Origin: Cladosporium sp. IMV 00045
Taxonomy: Eukaryota > Ascomycota > Dothideomycetes > Cladosporiales > Cladosporiaceae
Length of the DNA: 64,000 nucleotides
Assembly: GCA_001931905.2 (NCBI GenBank)
Contig: MSJI02000794.1
Location: forward strand, 103,848 to 167,847
Reading direction: 5' to 3'
The number at the start of each line of letters is the position of its first letter. Positions within the stretch are counted from its first letter, which is position 1. The notes under the pieces were generated by a model. It did no database searches, was not told where the DNA came from, and worked only from the letters and a program-made list of their open reading frames with translations. The translations under genes were made by a program, and so were the position numbers. Shown here piece by piece: positions 54,103-64,000 of the stretch.

Positions 54103-55520
54103 ATGCATAAGATGACAAGATAGATAGACGACCCAACGGAACTGATCATGCATTCTGGAGATGATCAAATACCACGCTTTCTCCGGTCTAGAACGCCGAT
54201 GCGTACACGTATCAGCAGCGCTCGAGTTGCATCAATTATGCAATAGCAGTGAGATGCGCTCAAGAAGCGAGGACTCGCCCAGAGCGACTTGGTCAGATCA
54301 CGCCTCGCTTTATGGAACACTATGGAGGTCCGTCAGGCCGGTCGTTGCTCATACCTGACGATTGTGGCCAGAGACCTATGTCATTTCAGCCACCCTTAAA
54401 GAAAGAACAATAGTAGAGTCAGTAAGACCATTTCACGTATCGAAGACTCTCAATCGATACAACCATCTGCAAAAAGGCTGGCAGGCGGAGTGGAGGCCAG
54501 CATTCCGAGATTTCGAAGGGAGTTCGAAGGAATCTAGAGACGCATTCCTTTATGTAGTAGGTAGCTAATCACCCCGAGAGCAAGATGAGAGGCACATTAT
54601 TACTTAAACAAAAAGCTCACTAGAGACCTTCAGTACCTATTTACAGGCCTGTAAACAGGCCTGTTCAAAGGTTCGATTAGGTCTAGTGCCTACAGATCAT
54701 GGCTCAACCTGTTATCCATTATTTGCAGAACCTATGAACATCGGATAGGTGCGAAGAGCGGGATAGGTAGGTACTAGTGCCCGTCGATTCCTCACCTCAA
54801 TTTGGACGTGCAGTATCGATCTAGACGGGCCAGGGTTCGCAATCTGAAGTCTTAGCTGTCGAAGGTTCACTCGTTCACTGACCAGTAAAAATGCTGAAAG
54901 ACTCTACTATTCGAAAAGAACAAAAGAAGAAAGCGTAATCTCATATACATAGCTTCTTTTCAAGTTGAAACTAGTTCCATACGATAGATCTATCTACCTA
55001 GACATCTAAGCGATCAGCAAAGAAGTAAAGTAGTTACTTTGAAATTCCTTCTTCGAACTCCCTTCGAAATCTCGGAATGCTGGCCTCCACTCCGCCTGCC
55101 AGCCTTTTTGCAGATGGTTATATCTCTTTTCCAAGCTTACGCCAACGACAACGACCCGATTTGAGAGATCATTCTAAATTTGACACAACACTCATCTGTA
55201 CAACGTTCCTCACTACTAGGATGTGCTTTCTGGGCTACTATATGCCCAATATCAATCGCATCGACTGCAAACGAGGAGCTTGACACCATGATCGTTTCAT
55301 GAATCCAAGACTCACTTACTCGTCACCGTCAACAACAAATGCTCGAGTATGGCAAGGTCACCCAAATCAGAATTTTGATGAGCGACAATTCGATCGTGAC
55401 TGCAGTACAAGATACAAGTCAATGGTTCAAAGCTCGCCAAACCATTGAAACTCCGGACTAAAACCCGGGATCACTCCGTATGCCTAAAATCACAGTCAGT
55501 TCCAACGCATCACAGCAGAG
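54103..55520. other. Intergenic, 1.4 kb
   Basis: Contains the inverted-repeat element above. The rest has no supported gene. Confidence 0.5.
54456..55124. mobile_element. Inverted-repeat element, about 670 bp (MITE-like)
   Basis: Two near-identical arms of about 80 bp in inverted orientation: 54456-54535 (includes AACCATCTGCAAAAAGGCTG) and 55045-55124 (its reverse complement). Within the arms only about two to five positions differ. The interior of about 510 bp is AT-rich, has no protein frame, and includes a doubled palindrome ACAGGCCTGT near 54642-54663. Size, terminal inverted repeats and lack of coding suggest a non-autonomous DNA element. I could not see a convincing target-site duplication. 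Confidence 0.55.
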
Positions 55521-57891
55521 TCAGACATATTCGCTCACAGATGCATCAAGGTCTAGCCAATCCGAGGATTGCCAATCCATAAATGGATTTTGCAGCCCAG
55601 CAGGCATACTATTCGATAAGTCCCCCTGGGCAAAACCTCCATCAAAAGTCTGGGCCGCTGCAAGTCCTAAGTCGTTCATCGCCACGCCGTTGGCAACATC
55701 CGTGCTAGTATTTGGGGCAGCTTGGAAAGCTTGACGATCGACAGCGCCTTCGTTCCGAGTTTCATTTCTCAACTCCTCCAGGATCATGCTGTAGCGTCGA
55801 CTTGGCGAGTTCCTAGCTGTAGCTTGCGCAAGATGGGCGTGGCAGCGCTCAGCCAGAATCATCAACGCTTCGTTGTCAATACCGTGGAGAACGCTGTCGT
55901 GCTGCATCTTCCATACGTAGACAACCGATAGGGCACAGAAAGTGACATAATGCGTCCACCAGAATGCGTGGAAAAGAGGGCCCTCTTGAGCAAGCGCATC
56001 AATCGTCCGCAGAGCGTCTCGTGCTGCAGCAATGCAGAGCTTGATGCTTTGTCGTCGGAACAGCTGATTCTCGTCGGTCAGGCATTCTGGATTGCTCGCT
56101 GATCGATTGGGTAAGAAAGGTCGATAAAGATGCATGACTGCATGTTTGTACGCTAACTTTAGCGCCACACACTGCCTGCGGAAGCTTCGAATCAGGTTGT
56201 TCGGTTTTGCCTTCAGCAATGCGGGTAACGAAGCATGCCAATCTTCAAGCTTAGCAGCAAATTTGCGAGCGACCTCAACGCGTTGCGTTTCTGACAATGG
56301 AGTGATCGGATACAGGTCGTCAGAGATCTCGCCCACAATGCGTGCGAGCTTGATGTTCCAAATGAAGCCGTCGATATTACATTCGTCGGCAACATCATCT
56401 TCGTTGGGAACCGATCCGGTGGAGCACATGTCTGCATCATCGACCCGATCAGGGTGGTCTTGGTCGATATCTTTATCATGAAAGTGTCTCGGTCGTCCCA
56501 TGACGACTCCGAGGTATTTGTCCAGTATGTATGCGCTCCAGAATGATCGTATTCTGCATTGAGAATGGATATAGTCTGAGTGTGAGCGCGAGTGAAGTGC
56601 ATCCCTTCGGCTGCGTCTATGCATACCCAGGGCAGAGATAATTTGCAATACGTTACCGAATGAATACCATGCTTGGTTCATTCGGCAAGTCATCAGCAGG
56701 TAGAAGACCTGCAACAGCCGAGCCTGTGCAGACTCGAGGTGAGGGCCTCCGGTTTCGGTCTCTGTCAAAGCCATCGAGCATTTGAAGTAGGCGTCGCTCT
56801 GAGACAGTGAAGGCGCATCTTCCGCAAGTCCCCTCGACTTTTGGCGATGGAAGTTGGCCACAGCAAAGATCGTTAGCAACACCGAGACTCTTGCGTTGCC
56901 CAGTCCATCGGTGAGAGGAAGGCCTTGATTAATGTTGGCTGTCACAGCATCATACCAGGTATCCACTGTTGGTCTGTGAAGCGGTTTGTATGTAGCGACA
57001 CAAACATCAAAGTACAGGTCGAGTAGCTCCGTCGCTTCTGTCATGTCGGGTATACTAGGCAATATGGTGGGGTTGATAGCTGCACCACCAGAAAGTGGGC
57101 CTTGGAGAGGTTTGTCTCCCGCGGCAGTAAGAGGTTGGCTCGATCTCTTGATAGGGCCTGTATCGTCTGCATTGAATTGCTTCATTCGCGCTCGGCGCAG
57201 GAACGACAAGGCAGATGTACGATCGACATACTGACCATTGAGCGTAGCAGCGTCAAGTTCTGGTGAGCTTCGAGAGATGCTCCGAGAGGCTACGTCGGTG
57301 CTAGCACCCGCCAAAGTAGCGTTGGAAGTAGCAAATTGATTATTCTGGTTTTCGTTGGTGTCCAGGGCACCTAGAACGGCTGCAGAATTGCTGCTCTGAT
57401 GCTGATCAATATGCAAACTGCCCGAACGAGTAGCTCGATGTTCGCCTTCGTAATGTTCAGTATCCTTAGTAGGAGGTATGATAGGCCCTGTAGCGGATCT
57501 GTCCCTTTGGTCCCTGCGACTGGAAAAGAAGCTAGTATGTGTGACAGAGTAACCATCTGATGCTCGTTGCCAGTCGTATCAGGTGTTGAAGATGGAGGCG
57601 TCGGGGGACGTCCACGAAGATATTGGCTCTCGTATGTGCAATCAACACCTTTGCTGACGCAGGTCGCACATGGTTTGGCGCCAGAGCAGCGAGCCTTCCT
57701 TGACTATCAAATGTCAACTCCATAAATCATCAAACAAAAACCATAATAAAGATCAGACATACCTTGCAAACATCACACGCTCTGGTAGCTTTGGAAGAAC
57801 GTCGCCCTGTACTCTCCGATAGACGTCTGCGCTTCGCAGAAGGCGATCCTGACTCCTCATGGCCTTCAGTACTGCTCCACACCCCAAACAT
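55521..57891 (-). CDS. Zn2Cys6 fungal transcription factor (about 740 aa, 3 exons)
   Basis: Exons 57891-57763, 57703-57554 and 57464-55521 total 2223 bases in frame. The binuclear zinc cluster is split by intron 1: ACDVCK then SRKARCSGAKPCATCVSKGV and DC, giving the six-Cys pattern. A basic KRRRL precedes it. Intron 2 (57553-57465, GTTACT to TACTAAG) is the least certain splice but restores frame. The long third exon holds the fungal-specific transcription factor domain (ELLDLYFDVCVATYKPLHRP; AWYSFGNVLQIISALGMHR; the RIRSFWSAYILDKYLGVVMG helix). Nuclear regulator; likely target genes are the adjacent carrier and aldolase (inference). Confidence 0.82.
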
Positions 57892-58360
57892 GGCATAGCA
57901 TAATCGACTTTAGGTGATCAGATAGCACTAAGACCAAATGTGAGAAATATTGCAGATGCCTCAAGACGAGAAGGGGAAGGCCTCCTAGATGTCCGAGCAA
58001 CCCCTCCTCAATTGGGGCATATCCGACAACCGAGGCGGGGTAGAATATATGAGTATCCGACACCGACGGCAGTTGTAAAGACATCGGCATATGAACGTTG
58101 AAATGGGTGTTTTAGAAATACTCATGGAAATTGGGATTGGTTTCAACTCGCATTCGACAAGTTATTGTTACAAAGGTTGAAGCGTTATTCGCAATTGATG
58201 TGTCTCAGCGGTCCAATCCCCAGTCTAGTACACCCAAGTTGATGATACTACCACAAATGTCGTAGAGAAAAACCGAAATGTCGGTCAAAGGTATTTCGAG
58301 GCTGGATAAACATGGTGTTGTCCACGTCATCTTGAGTAGATGCCATTTCAGCTTCGAAAT
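57892..58360. other. Intergenic, 0.47 kb
   Basis: Regulator promoter side and carrier 3' side. Nothing else seen. Confidence 0.45.
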
Positions 58361-60372
58361 CTATAAAGTGTACTTAAACAATGGACTCTTGTCACCCATT
58401 CGGTCTAGTTCCTCTTCCGAGAACCGCTGACGGACATCTTCTTCTGTGAGCTTCTCATTCTTCTTGTTGATCGACCACAACAAGCTTTCCAGGAGTAAAG
58501 CAGCTGCCACACCTGCTGCAGCAAATCCTAAGGAAGCACCGAAGCCAGTGGGATATCTGGGTGCTTCGCGCTCGATGAATATGAAGCTGCCAGCGATACC
58601 TCCCATGTTTCCAACCCCGGTCATCCAGCCGATACCCATTGCTCGCTTCGCAGGTCCAGCAAGGTTATTCATATTCCATGCTTGAACACCAGGTCCAATG
58701 GGGTATAGTCTGCGTATAGTCAGCATTCGATTGTAGGAGGAGATTATGCATGGGAAAGTGGAGACTGACCCAAAGCAAGCAAGGCAGATAGCGAAGTAGC
58801 AAGCTGGGATGTTGTTTTGTATGTCCGCAGCTTTAGCGCATAGGATGGCATATGCTGTCACAACGCATATCTGAGGTAGCACGATGGTTGGACAACGCCA
58901 TTTGAATCGATCAGAGATGACCGAGAAGCCGTACGCCGCAAGGGCACCAACGGTGTAGCAGGGGATCGTCAAAAGCTGCGCGTTCGCCGAACTATAGCCC
59001 ATATTCTTGATGATCTGAGGCATCGTGAATTTGAGTCCATAGTTTGGCACCACATTGCTGTAGAAACAGAGGATCAAACAGTAGATCTTCCAGTCGCTCA
59101 CCACGGCCCAGAGTATACGCCAATCGAACGCTTTCTCTTTCTTTCCTCCCTTAGGCTTGAACCGTCCAGCTGCAACCTGGCGCAATTCCAGATAGCGGAT
59201 CTCGTCTTGTGAAAGCCAACGACCGGAGTGCTTAGGGCTGTCAATTAGGAGCGGGAAACAGGCAATGCCTGCGATGATAGAAGCGATTCCTTCGAGGATG
59301 AAAATCTGAGTGGTTCAGCAAGAGTCTTTCTTCGCGGATCATATCCTAGGCTTACCCATCGCCATCCTTCATATCCAGCCACGCCATCCATCTTCGCGAT
59401 TGCAAAGGCCAACAAACCAGAGAATGCGCCGGCAATGGCACTTGCAGTGAAGAATATTGCAATTCTCTAGAGCAAGAACCCACTTGGTTAGCGTTGGCGG
59501 CTTCAAAGCATCTCATTGGGAAGACAAACACTTTGAGACTCCAGCGGAAGGTACCACTTCGAGATAATCAGAATTGCTCCAGGGAAGAATCCAGCTCTGT
59601 TCACAAGATCAGTCGATCCGATTGGGAATGATTGTCTAGCAGAATACTCACTCGAACAAACCCAGTAGGATCCTCACACCACAGAGTTCTGCGAAGTTCC
59701 TGACAAATCCATGGCATAACATCGCAATCGACCAGAGAGTTACTATCGTTCCCATGAAGAGAGATGGTCGGTCGAACATATTAAGGATTGCGTTACTGGG
59801 TACCTCTGAGGGTTTGTCAGCTCCCACATATCAAGACCTTGACAAGTCGAGTATCCATTGGTGTCTTCTCAACCACGCTTGATCTCCGAGGTATCATTCG
59901 AAGATATGCACGTACCAGCCAACGTGTAGGGGATCTGTAAGGGGCAAGAAACAGAAGTCAGTAGACCATTTGAAACACCCCGACGCAATATCCTTGCCAC
60001 TTACAAAGAAGATCGCCAGAGCGATGTTGTACTCTTGCCCACTCATGTTCAGATCAGGAAGAAGCCCCTCGATCTTTGCATTGCCTGTGATAGTTAGTAT
60101 GGAGGAACTGACTGTCTGGGAAAGTGCCTACCGATATTCGCACGATCGATGAAACTGATCAGATAGAGTATCAGAAGCATCGGAACCAGTCTCCAATCGA
60201 CCTTTCGAACGATCTCTCGCCTCCGCTCATCCGTGAAAGAGCTGAGAAAGGCAGCTTCTTCTTCACTTAGGTTCCCATTGCGAATTGATTCTGTGTGGAC
60301 GACTTGCGCTTTCTCCGCTTCAATGTCGATGTCACCATTGAGGCTGGGTGCGGTTTGGGATCGTGTGGTCAT
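58361..60372 (-). CDS. MFS transporter, allantoate permease/Dal5 type (518 aa, 8 exons)
   Basis: Exons 60372-60132, 60084-60005, 59934-59916, 59805-59652, 59596-59530, 59466-59356, 59305-58770, 58709-58361; sum 1557 bases in frame. The family signature is clear: VDWRLVPMLLILYLISFIDR (anion:cation symporter start), NIGNAKIEGL, IPYTLAEVPSN, GVRILLGLFEAGFFPG, and RIAIFFTASAIAGAFSGLLA. Twelve helices are expected. Dal5/Tna1-type carriers move carboxylates such as allantoate, nicotinate or other organic acids across the plasma membrane with protons; the substrate here is unknown. Exon 3 is only 19 bases. The last intron (58769-58710) is exactly 60 bp and stop-free. It shares a 614-bp divergent promoter region with the aldolase. 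Confidence 0.88.
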
Positions 60373-60986
60373 TTTTGGCAAAGAGAACTTCAAGATTGGG
60401 AGCTCAAAGGACGTTGCCTGCCAATGGGGTTATATAGACATTGTGTTCCTACCCACCGATCTTGTCCTTTGGAATTCGAGTATCGCATCAATGTTTCCTC
60501 GAAACATTTCCGAGGCGGAGAACTGGGGTCCCCACATGGGGTACGAGGACAGTACCCCGGGGCGAATGCTTGTCCTTGGAGTAAGGTTGAAGTGGATTGT
60601 GTCAGTCTGAAGGTGCCGGTATCCGCGGTAGTCGGCATATGAATTTTCCAAAGATGGACCGGATTTCGATCCCATGAGTGCTTGCACCAAAAACCCGTTC
60701 GGATTTCTCAAATTCTCTCCCAAAGCAGATCGGAAATCACGGATTCGTCCAAAAGAAGAAAATCCGTCGTCGAATACAACCACATGTGAAAGAGAATAGT
60801 AAAAGCATCCATAAACGTACCGAACAGACGATCTGTCCATAAAAACCGCATATAAAGATTCGCACATGTCGAGTCCATCTCAACAACAAAAACAATTCTC
60901 AATACTCCCAGCTCTACTACAGTTCCACCAAACTCACTTCCTTCAATTGAAGTCATCAACTTTGATCTCTTCCACCAAAACCCAAA
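60373..60986. promoter_or_regulatory. Shared divergent promoter region, MFS carrier / DapA-like aldolase
   Basis: Nearly 614 bp between the two ATGs. Near 60523-60562 it holds CCCCACATGGGG and GTACCCCGGGG words that are palindromic or nearly so and might bind a Zn2Cys6 dimer (inference). No gene inside. Confidence 0.35.
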
Positions 60987-61955
60987 ATGAACGGTCACGC
61001 AAACGGTCATTCGAACGGCACTGTTGGCTTCGACGTTAGTGGACTTGTCCCTGCGCCAGTCACGCCCTTTACCGAAAGCGGTGCTGTCGACTACGATGCG
61101 ATTCAGCGCTTGGGTTCCTGGCTTGGTAGCTTCGAGGGTGTCAAGGGCCTGGTAGTTCTTGGTCACGCCGGAGAAGGCACGTTCTTGACTCAGTCCGAGC
61201 AGGAGGACGTCATTCGCGCTTTCGTCAAGTCTGTCAATGATCGGATTCCCATCATTGCTGGGATTACCGGCGAGGGCACAGAGGTTGCTGCTCTCGAGGC
61301 GAAACGTGCGAAGGCTGCAGGCGCCAAGGCTGGTCTTCTCTACCCATCTCACGGCTGGCTGCGCTTTGGCTACCAGGATGGTGCTCCTCAGGATCGTTAC
61401 AAGGTCGTTTACGAGACGAGTGGCCTGCCCTTGATCCTGTTCCAGTACCCCGACAACACACACGCCACCTACAGTCTTCAGACAATGTTGGACATTGCTG
61501 CTCAGCCTGGTGTCTTCGCAATGAAGAACGGTGTGCGCAACATGCGTCGCTGGGATACCGAGATTCCTGTCATCCGCAAGCAGCGCCCCGACCTCCAGAT
61601 CCTCACCTGCCACGACGAATATCTCCTACACACCGCATTCGACGTCGATGGAATGCTCGTTGGCTACGGCAACATCTGTCCAGAAGATCTTCTTGAAATG
61701 ATTGATGCCGGCAAGGAGAGAGATTACAAGCGCGCTCGCGCTGTCCATGATAAACTCCTCCCAGTCACCAAGTCGGTCTACCACCGCGGCTCACACATGG
61801 AAGGAACTGTGGCGTTGAAGCACGCACTTGTCGCAAGAGGCATCTTGAGCCACGCGACAGTGCGATCGCCTCTGCGCCCACTGCCTGAGGGTGCCGATGC
61901 GGAAATCCATGCTGCGGTGAGATCTGCGAAGCTGACCAAGGCGGTGATCAACTGA
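60987..61955 (+). CDS. DapA-family class I aldolase/lyase (322 aa)
   Basis: Intronless frame from ATG at 60987. The TIM barrel of the dihydrodipicolinate synthase / N-acetylneuraminate lyase family is shown by LVPAPVTPFTESGAVDYDAI, by the Schiff-base Lys 180 in VFAMKNGVRNM and by Tyr 154 in FQYPDN. The GTTGE substrate loop of true DapA is GHAGE here (59-63), losing both Thr, so lysine synthesis is unlikely; fungi make lysine by the aminoadipate route anyway. More likely a catabolic 2-keto acid aldolase. Neighbours (carrier and Zn2Cys6 regulator) point to use of an external carboxylate. Confidence 0.85.
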   Translation: MNGHANGHSNGTVGFDVSGLVPAPVTPFTESGAVDYDAIQRLGSWLGSFEGVKGLVVLGHAGEGTFLTQSEQEDVIRAFVKSVNDRIPIIAGITGEGTEVAALEAKRAKAAGAKAGLLYPSHGWLRFGYQDGAPQDRYKVVYETSGLPLILFQYPDNTHATYSLQTMLDIAAQPGVFAMKNGVRNMRRWDTEIPVIRKQRPDLQILTCHDEYLLHTAFDVDGMLVGYGNICPEDLLEMIDAGKERDYKRARAVHDKLLPVTKSVYHRGSHMEGTVALKHALVARGILSHATVRSPLRPLPEGADAEIHAAVRSAKLTKAVIN

Positions 61956-62157
61956 TGCTGCTCGAGCACTGAGAGGGAGATATATATAGATGTTAGCATG
62001 ATATAAAATGCGTCATTTCCACCGTGGTTAGGTTTTCCATCTCGGTCTCCATTTCTTGGGCGTCTTTCGACATGCTTCGTGATGTTGTCTTTATGACAGG
62101 TAATAGCTCAGCTGCACACCCGTACAGCAGCTTCACTGCGTTTGCTAGTCAAGGTCG

Positions 62158-62285
62158 TGTCTGCTGGTCCCTCGCATCTTAGGAATAGAGATGCTCTGTC
62201 TCTGAAAACGAGTCTCTCGGTGTCACTGGGGGTTTTGGGTAGGGCTATGTCTGTTGGTACTTGCATCTTAAGGGTAGAGACGCCC
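62158..62285. repeat. Imperfect direct repeat, about 37 bp x 2
   Basis: GTCTGCTGGTCCCTCGCATC... and GTCTGTTGGTACTTGCATC..., each followed by TTA(A/G)GG-A/G-TAGAGA(T/C)GC. Spacing about 91 bp start to start. Confidence 0.55.
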
Positions 62286-62455
62286 TTGTCGCCTCTGTAA
62301 ACCACTGTTGCCGTATTCGTGGCGCTCCCAACGGAAGAACAGCAACATTATTCGTGATGTCGTACGCAGGAGAACATGATCTTCCAGCGACGCGAGGCAC
62401 GCCGGAAGTCTTCGGAGAACATCCAATTTGGGAATTGGACTTGCTCGTCAGCTTT

Positions 62456-62475
62456 TTAGGGTTAGGGTTGGGGTA
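62456..62475 (+). repeat. Interstitial telomere-type motif
   Basis: TTAGGGTTAGGGTTGGGGTA, about three units, the third degenerate. Confidence 0.75.
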
Positions 62476-63383
62476 GTTCTGTGAGCTATCATCGGTACTT
62501 TCATCAATAGCACATGACTTTACTAAGGAAAACACCTACTCATGTACAAGAAGACATAATTAACGTATTGTTTTGGGTATTGCTATTGTCTCTATATAGA
62601 AAAGAGAAAGTGTCTACCTAGTATTACAAAGTAACGGGTGAGCTTGGCTGTAGACGACTACTCTCCGACTTTGTTTTGACTTCACCTCTGTTATTCAATA
62701 TCTTACCTGCACCCTTCCTTGTTCATATGCCACGGAGGCACTCATATGTGAATTAGGATGTATCGGTTGACTATTTTTTATCTCCTGACATTGTTGCCGG
62801 GGACATGACATGCACTAAAGAGACTGTGTTCTCGTTGATCGCACTTGCTTGGCCACCAAGTGCATGCTGCCGAATCCGTAAAAAAAAAAAAAAAAAAATG
62901 TCGCCCTGTTACGGCAACCTTGTGCACGACTGATCTCTTGCGTCTCGCTAATTCACTGATATGCGTTCAAATTTACAGGACCATCAAGCGTGAGATGAGG
63001 TGTCCACTTCTGAGAGCCCGAGTGCCGTCCTAAGATCGTGGCGAGACTAGCCAGACAACATGGGAGAATCGCATGCCATCGCTTCATCGAAAGACTCTTA
63101 ATCTTACAAAAAGGAAATCTGTTCCCGCAAAGATGCTTTACTTTTCAAGAAGTGCGAGCTCACCGACTCTAGCATCATTCGAATGGGAACTTGGAAGTCT
63201 GGTCATGTTTGAGTTTCATGGCTATGAAGGATGCATGTCGAGCACCATGTGCATACCCAAGAAATGGTAAAGAATCAAGATGGATCTGTTCTCACTTTGG
63301 AGGAGGGAACATCGAATGAATCAAGATCTCATAAGAATCCTCGGCATGTTCTCAGCTTCATTCACCGCTTGTGGAGAGCAGCG

Positions 63384-63428
63384 GTAGAACTTGACGTGGT
63401 CGAGCTCGACGTGATCGAACTCGACGTG
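63384..63428 (+). repeat. 15-bp tandem repeat, three copies
   Basis: Units of the form (T)AGAACTTGACGTGG / TCGAGCTCGACGTGA / TCGAACTCGACGTGC. Each contains GACGTG. In one frame they would encode a repeated VELDV, but that frame is short and unsupported. Confidence 0.6.
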
Positions 63429-63667
63429 CGCGATACTTTCGTGTTCGCGACGTGAATGCGGGCGAATCTAAGATAAGTTTCCAAGTTCTCACTCTCCTTC
63501 TCTCTTCTCTCTTCTCTCTTCAGCCCACACGAGACCGGACTTGTACGTATAGCCTCACTCCTTTCCACGCGCATCCTCTCGCATCCCTCGAATACCCTGC
63601 CACAGCTCTTTGACCATCTGCAGTTCACCGACCGCGATTTCCCCTTTACTTTGCCTTGAAACCCCCA

Positions 63668-64000
63668 ATGCATCTCCGGCAAGTCCCTCTCTACTGGAGT
63701 CTGGTCTCCACATCAGCACCTCCTCTCTTTACCACTTCTGGTCCTGATGATTCTGGTTCCTTCGAAAGCACTGCTACCTCCGACTGGAATTCCAAGGAGC
63801 ATCATGTCCCCAGAACACGGGGTTCCAGCAAAACGCTCAAGTCGTTCTCCCCATATGACCACCAATTGCTCCCTGGTAACTCTGGCATCTTCGATAGCTC
63901 CTCTGGTCCGCATAGGCGACTTCTGAGATGGCCTGGAGATGCATTGGGACGGGCTGCTGGGCGCGAGTTCAACTCTTCACATCCGCTCCTCCTTTTTTTT
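63668..64000 (+). CDS. Hypothetical ORF running off the window (partial)
   Basis: From the first ATG after an in-frame TGA (63611-63613) the frame is open for 111 codons to the window end. It is Ser-rich and hydrophilic, with no recognised domain or signal peptide. A CT-rich tract typical of fungal promoters ends about 140 bp upstream. It may be a gene start or chance. Confidence 0.3.
   Translation, partial: MHLRQVPLYWSLVSTSAPPLFTTSGPDDSGSFESTATSDWNSKEHHVPRTRGSSKTLKSFSPYDHQLLPGNSGIFDSSSGPHRRLLRWPGDALGRAAGREFNSSHPLLLFF

Larger units (their letters stand above)
61956..63667. other. Intergenic, 1.7 kb, repeat-bearing
   Basis: No supported gene. Contains a ~37-bp direct repeat (62158-62194 and 62249-62285), a telomere-type tract (62456-62475), a run of about 19 A at 62880-62898, a 15-bp tandem repeat (63384-63428) and a CT-rich tract (63480-63525). 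Confidence 0.55.

Noticed and set aside
54660..54690. tRNA T-loop-like GGTTCGATT
   Set aside because: No matching stems or anticodon arm around it. I found no convincing tRNA or rRNA in the window.
60708..61613. 301-residue minus-strand frame over the DapA-like gene
   Set aside because: Shadow of a strong TIM-barrel protein; no family features.

Overview
The window is nuclear DNA from a filamentous ascomycete (Pezizomycotina). Genes carry short introns of about 50-90 bp with GT...CTAAC/CTGAC...AG signals, and the gene set is fungal: Zn2Cys6 regulator, Dal5-type MFS carrier, NLP and LysM proteins, Pmt2, Erf2, Ash1, Sos7-like. A Dothideomycete close to Capnodiales/Mycosphaerellales is my best guess from gene content only; I could not run a search.

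The dominant structure is a direct segmental duplication. Copy A (1-9259) and copy B (about 25878-35145) hold the same six genes in the same order and orientation: UBX protein, nine-helix membrane protein, secreted glycoprotein, IPI3, SGNH hydrolase, RPL37. The copies differ by several percent by eye and keep every splice site. Copy A is cut at its left end by the window and at its right end by a 20-N gap (9260-9279) inside RPL37 intron 3. The last ~380 bp before the gap are almost identical to copy B, unlike the rest.

Between the copies (9280-25877): the 3' half of a flavoprotein, ASH1-type SET methyltransferase, a small mitochondrial membrane protein, ERF2-type palmitoyltransferase, an FSH1-type hydrolase, a doubtful small ORF, a decayed F-box-like gene, a decayed LysM gene, and SURF1/SHY1, which is divergent from the copy B UBX gene.

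After copy B (35500-51160): an SDR lacking its catalytic Tyr, a SnoaL-like protein, an NLP-type secreted protein, a Vps62-like protein, a two-Myb Teb1/Tay1-like protein, a Sos7-like kinetochore protein divergent from an RS-rich nuclear protein, and PMT2 divergent from SF3A1.

The right end (51160-64000) is looser: a possible P450 scrap, an alcohol dehydrogenase broken by five single-base deletions, a ~670 bp inverted-repeat element, then a Zn2Cys6 regulator, an eight-exon MFS carrier and a DapA-like aldolase that look like a small catabolic cluster. The final ~1.7 kb before an edge-truncated ORF holds only repeats.

Short telomere-type TTAGGG tracts occur at three internal sites, in the same window as the Teb1/Tay1-like gene. 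Coordinates of spliced genes were derived by reading splice signals and checking that exon lengths keep frame.
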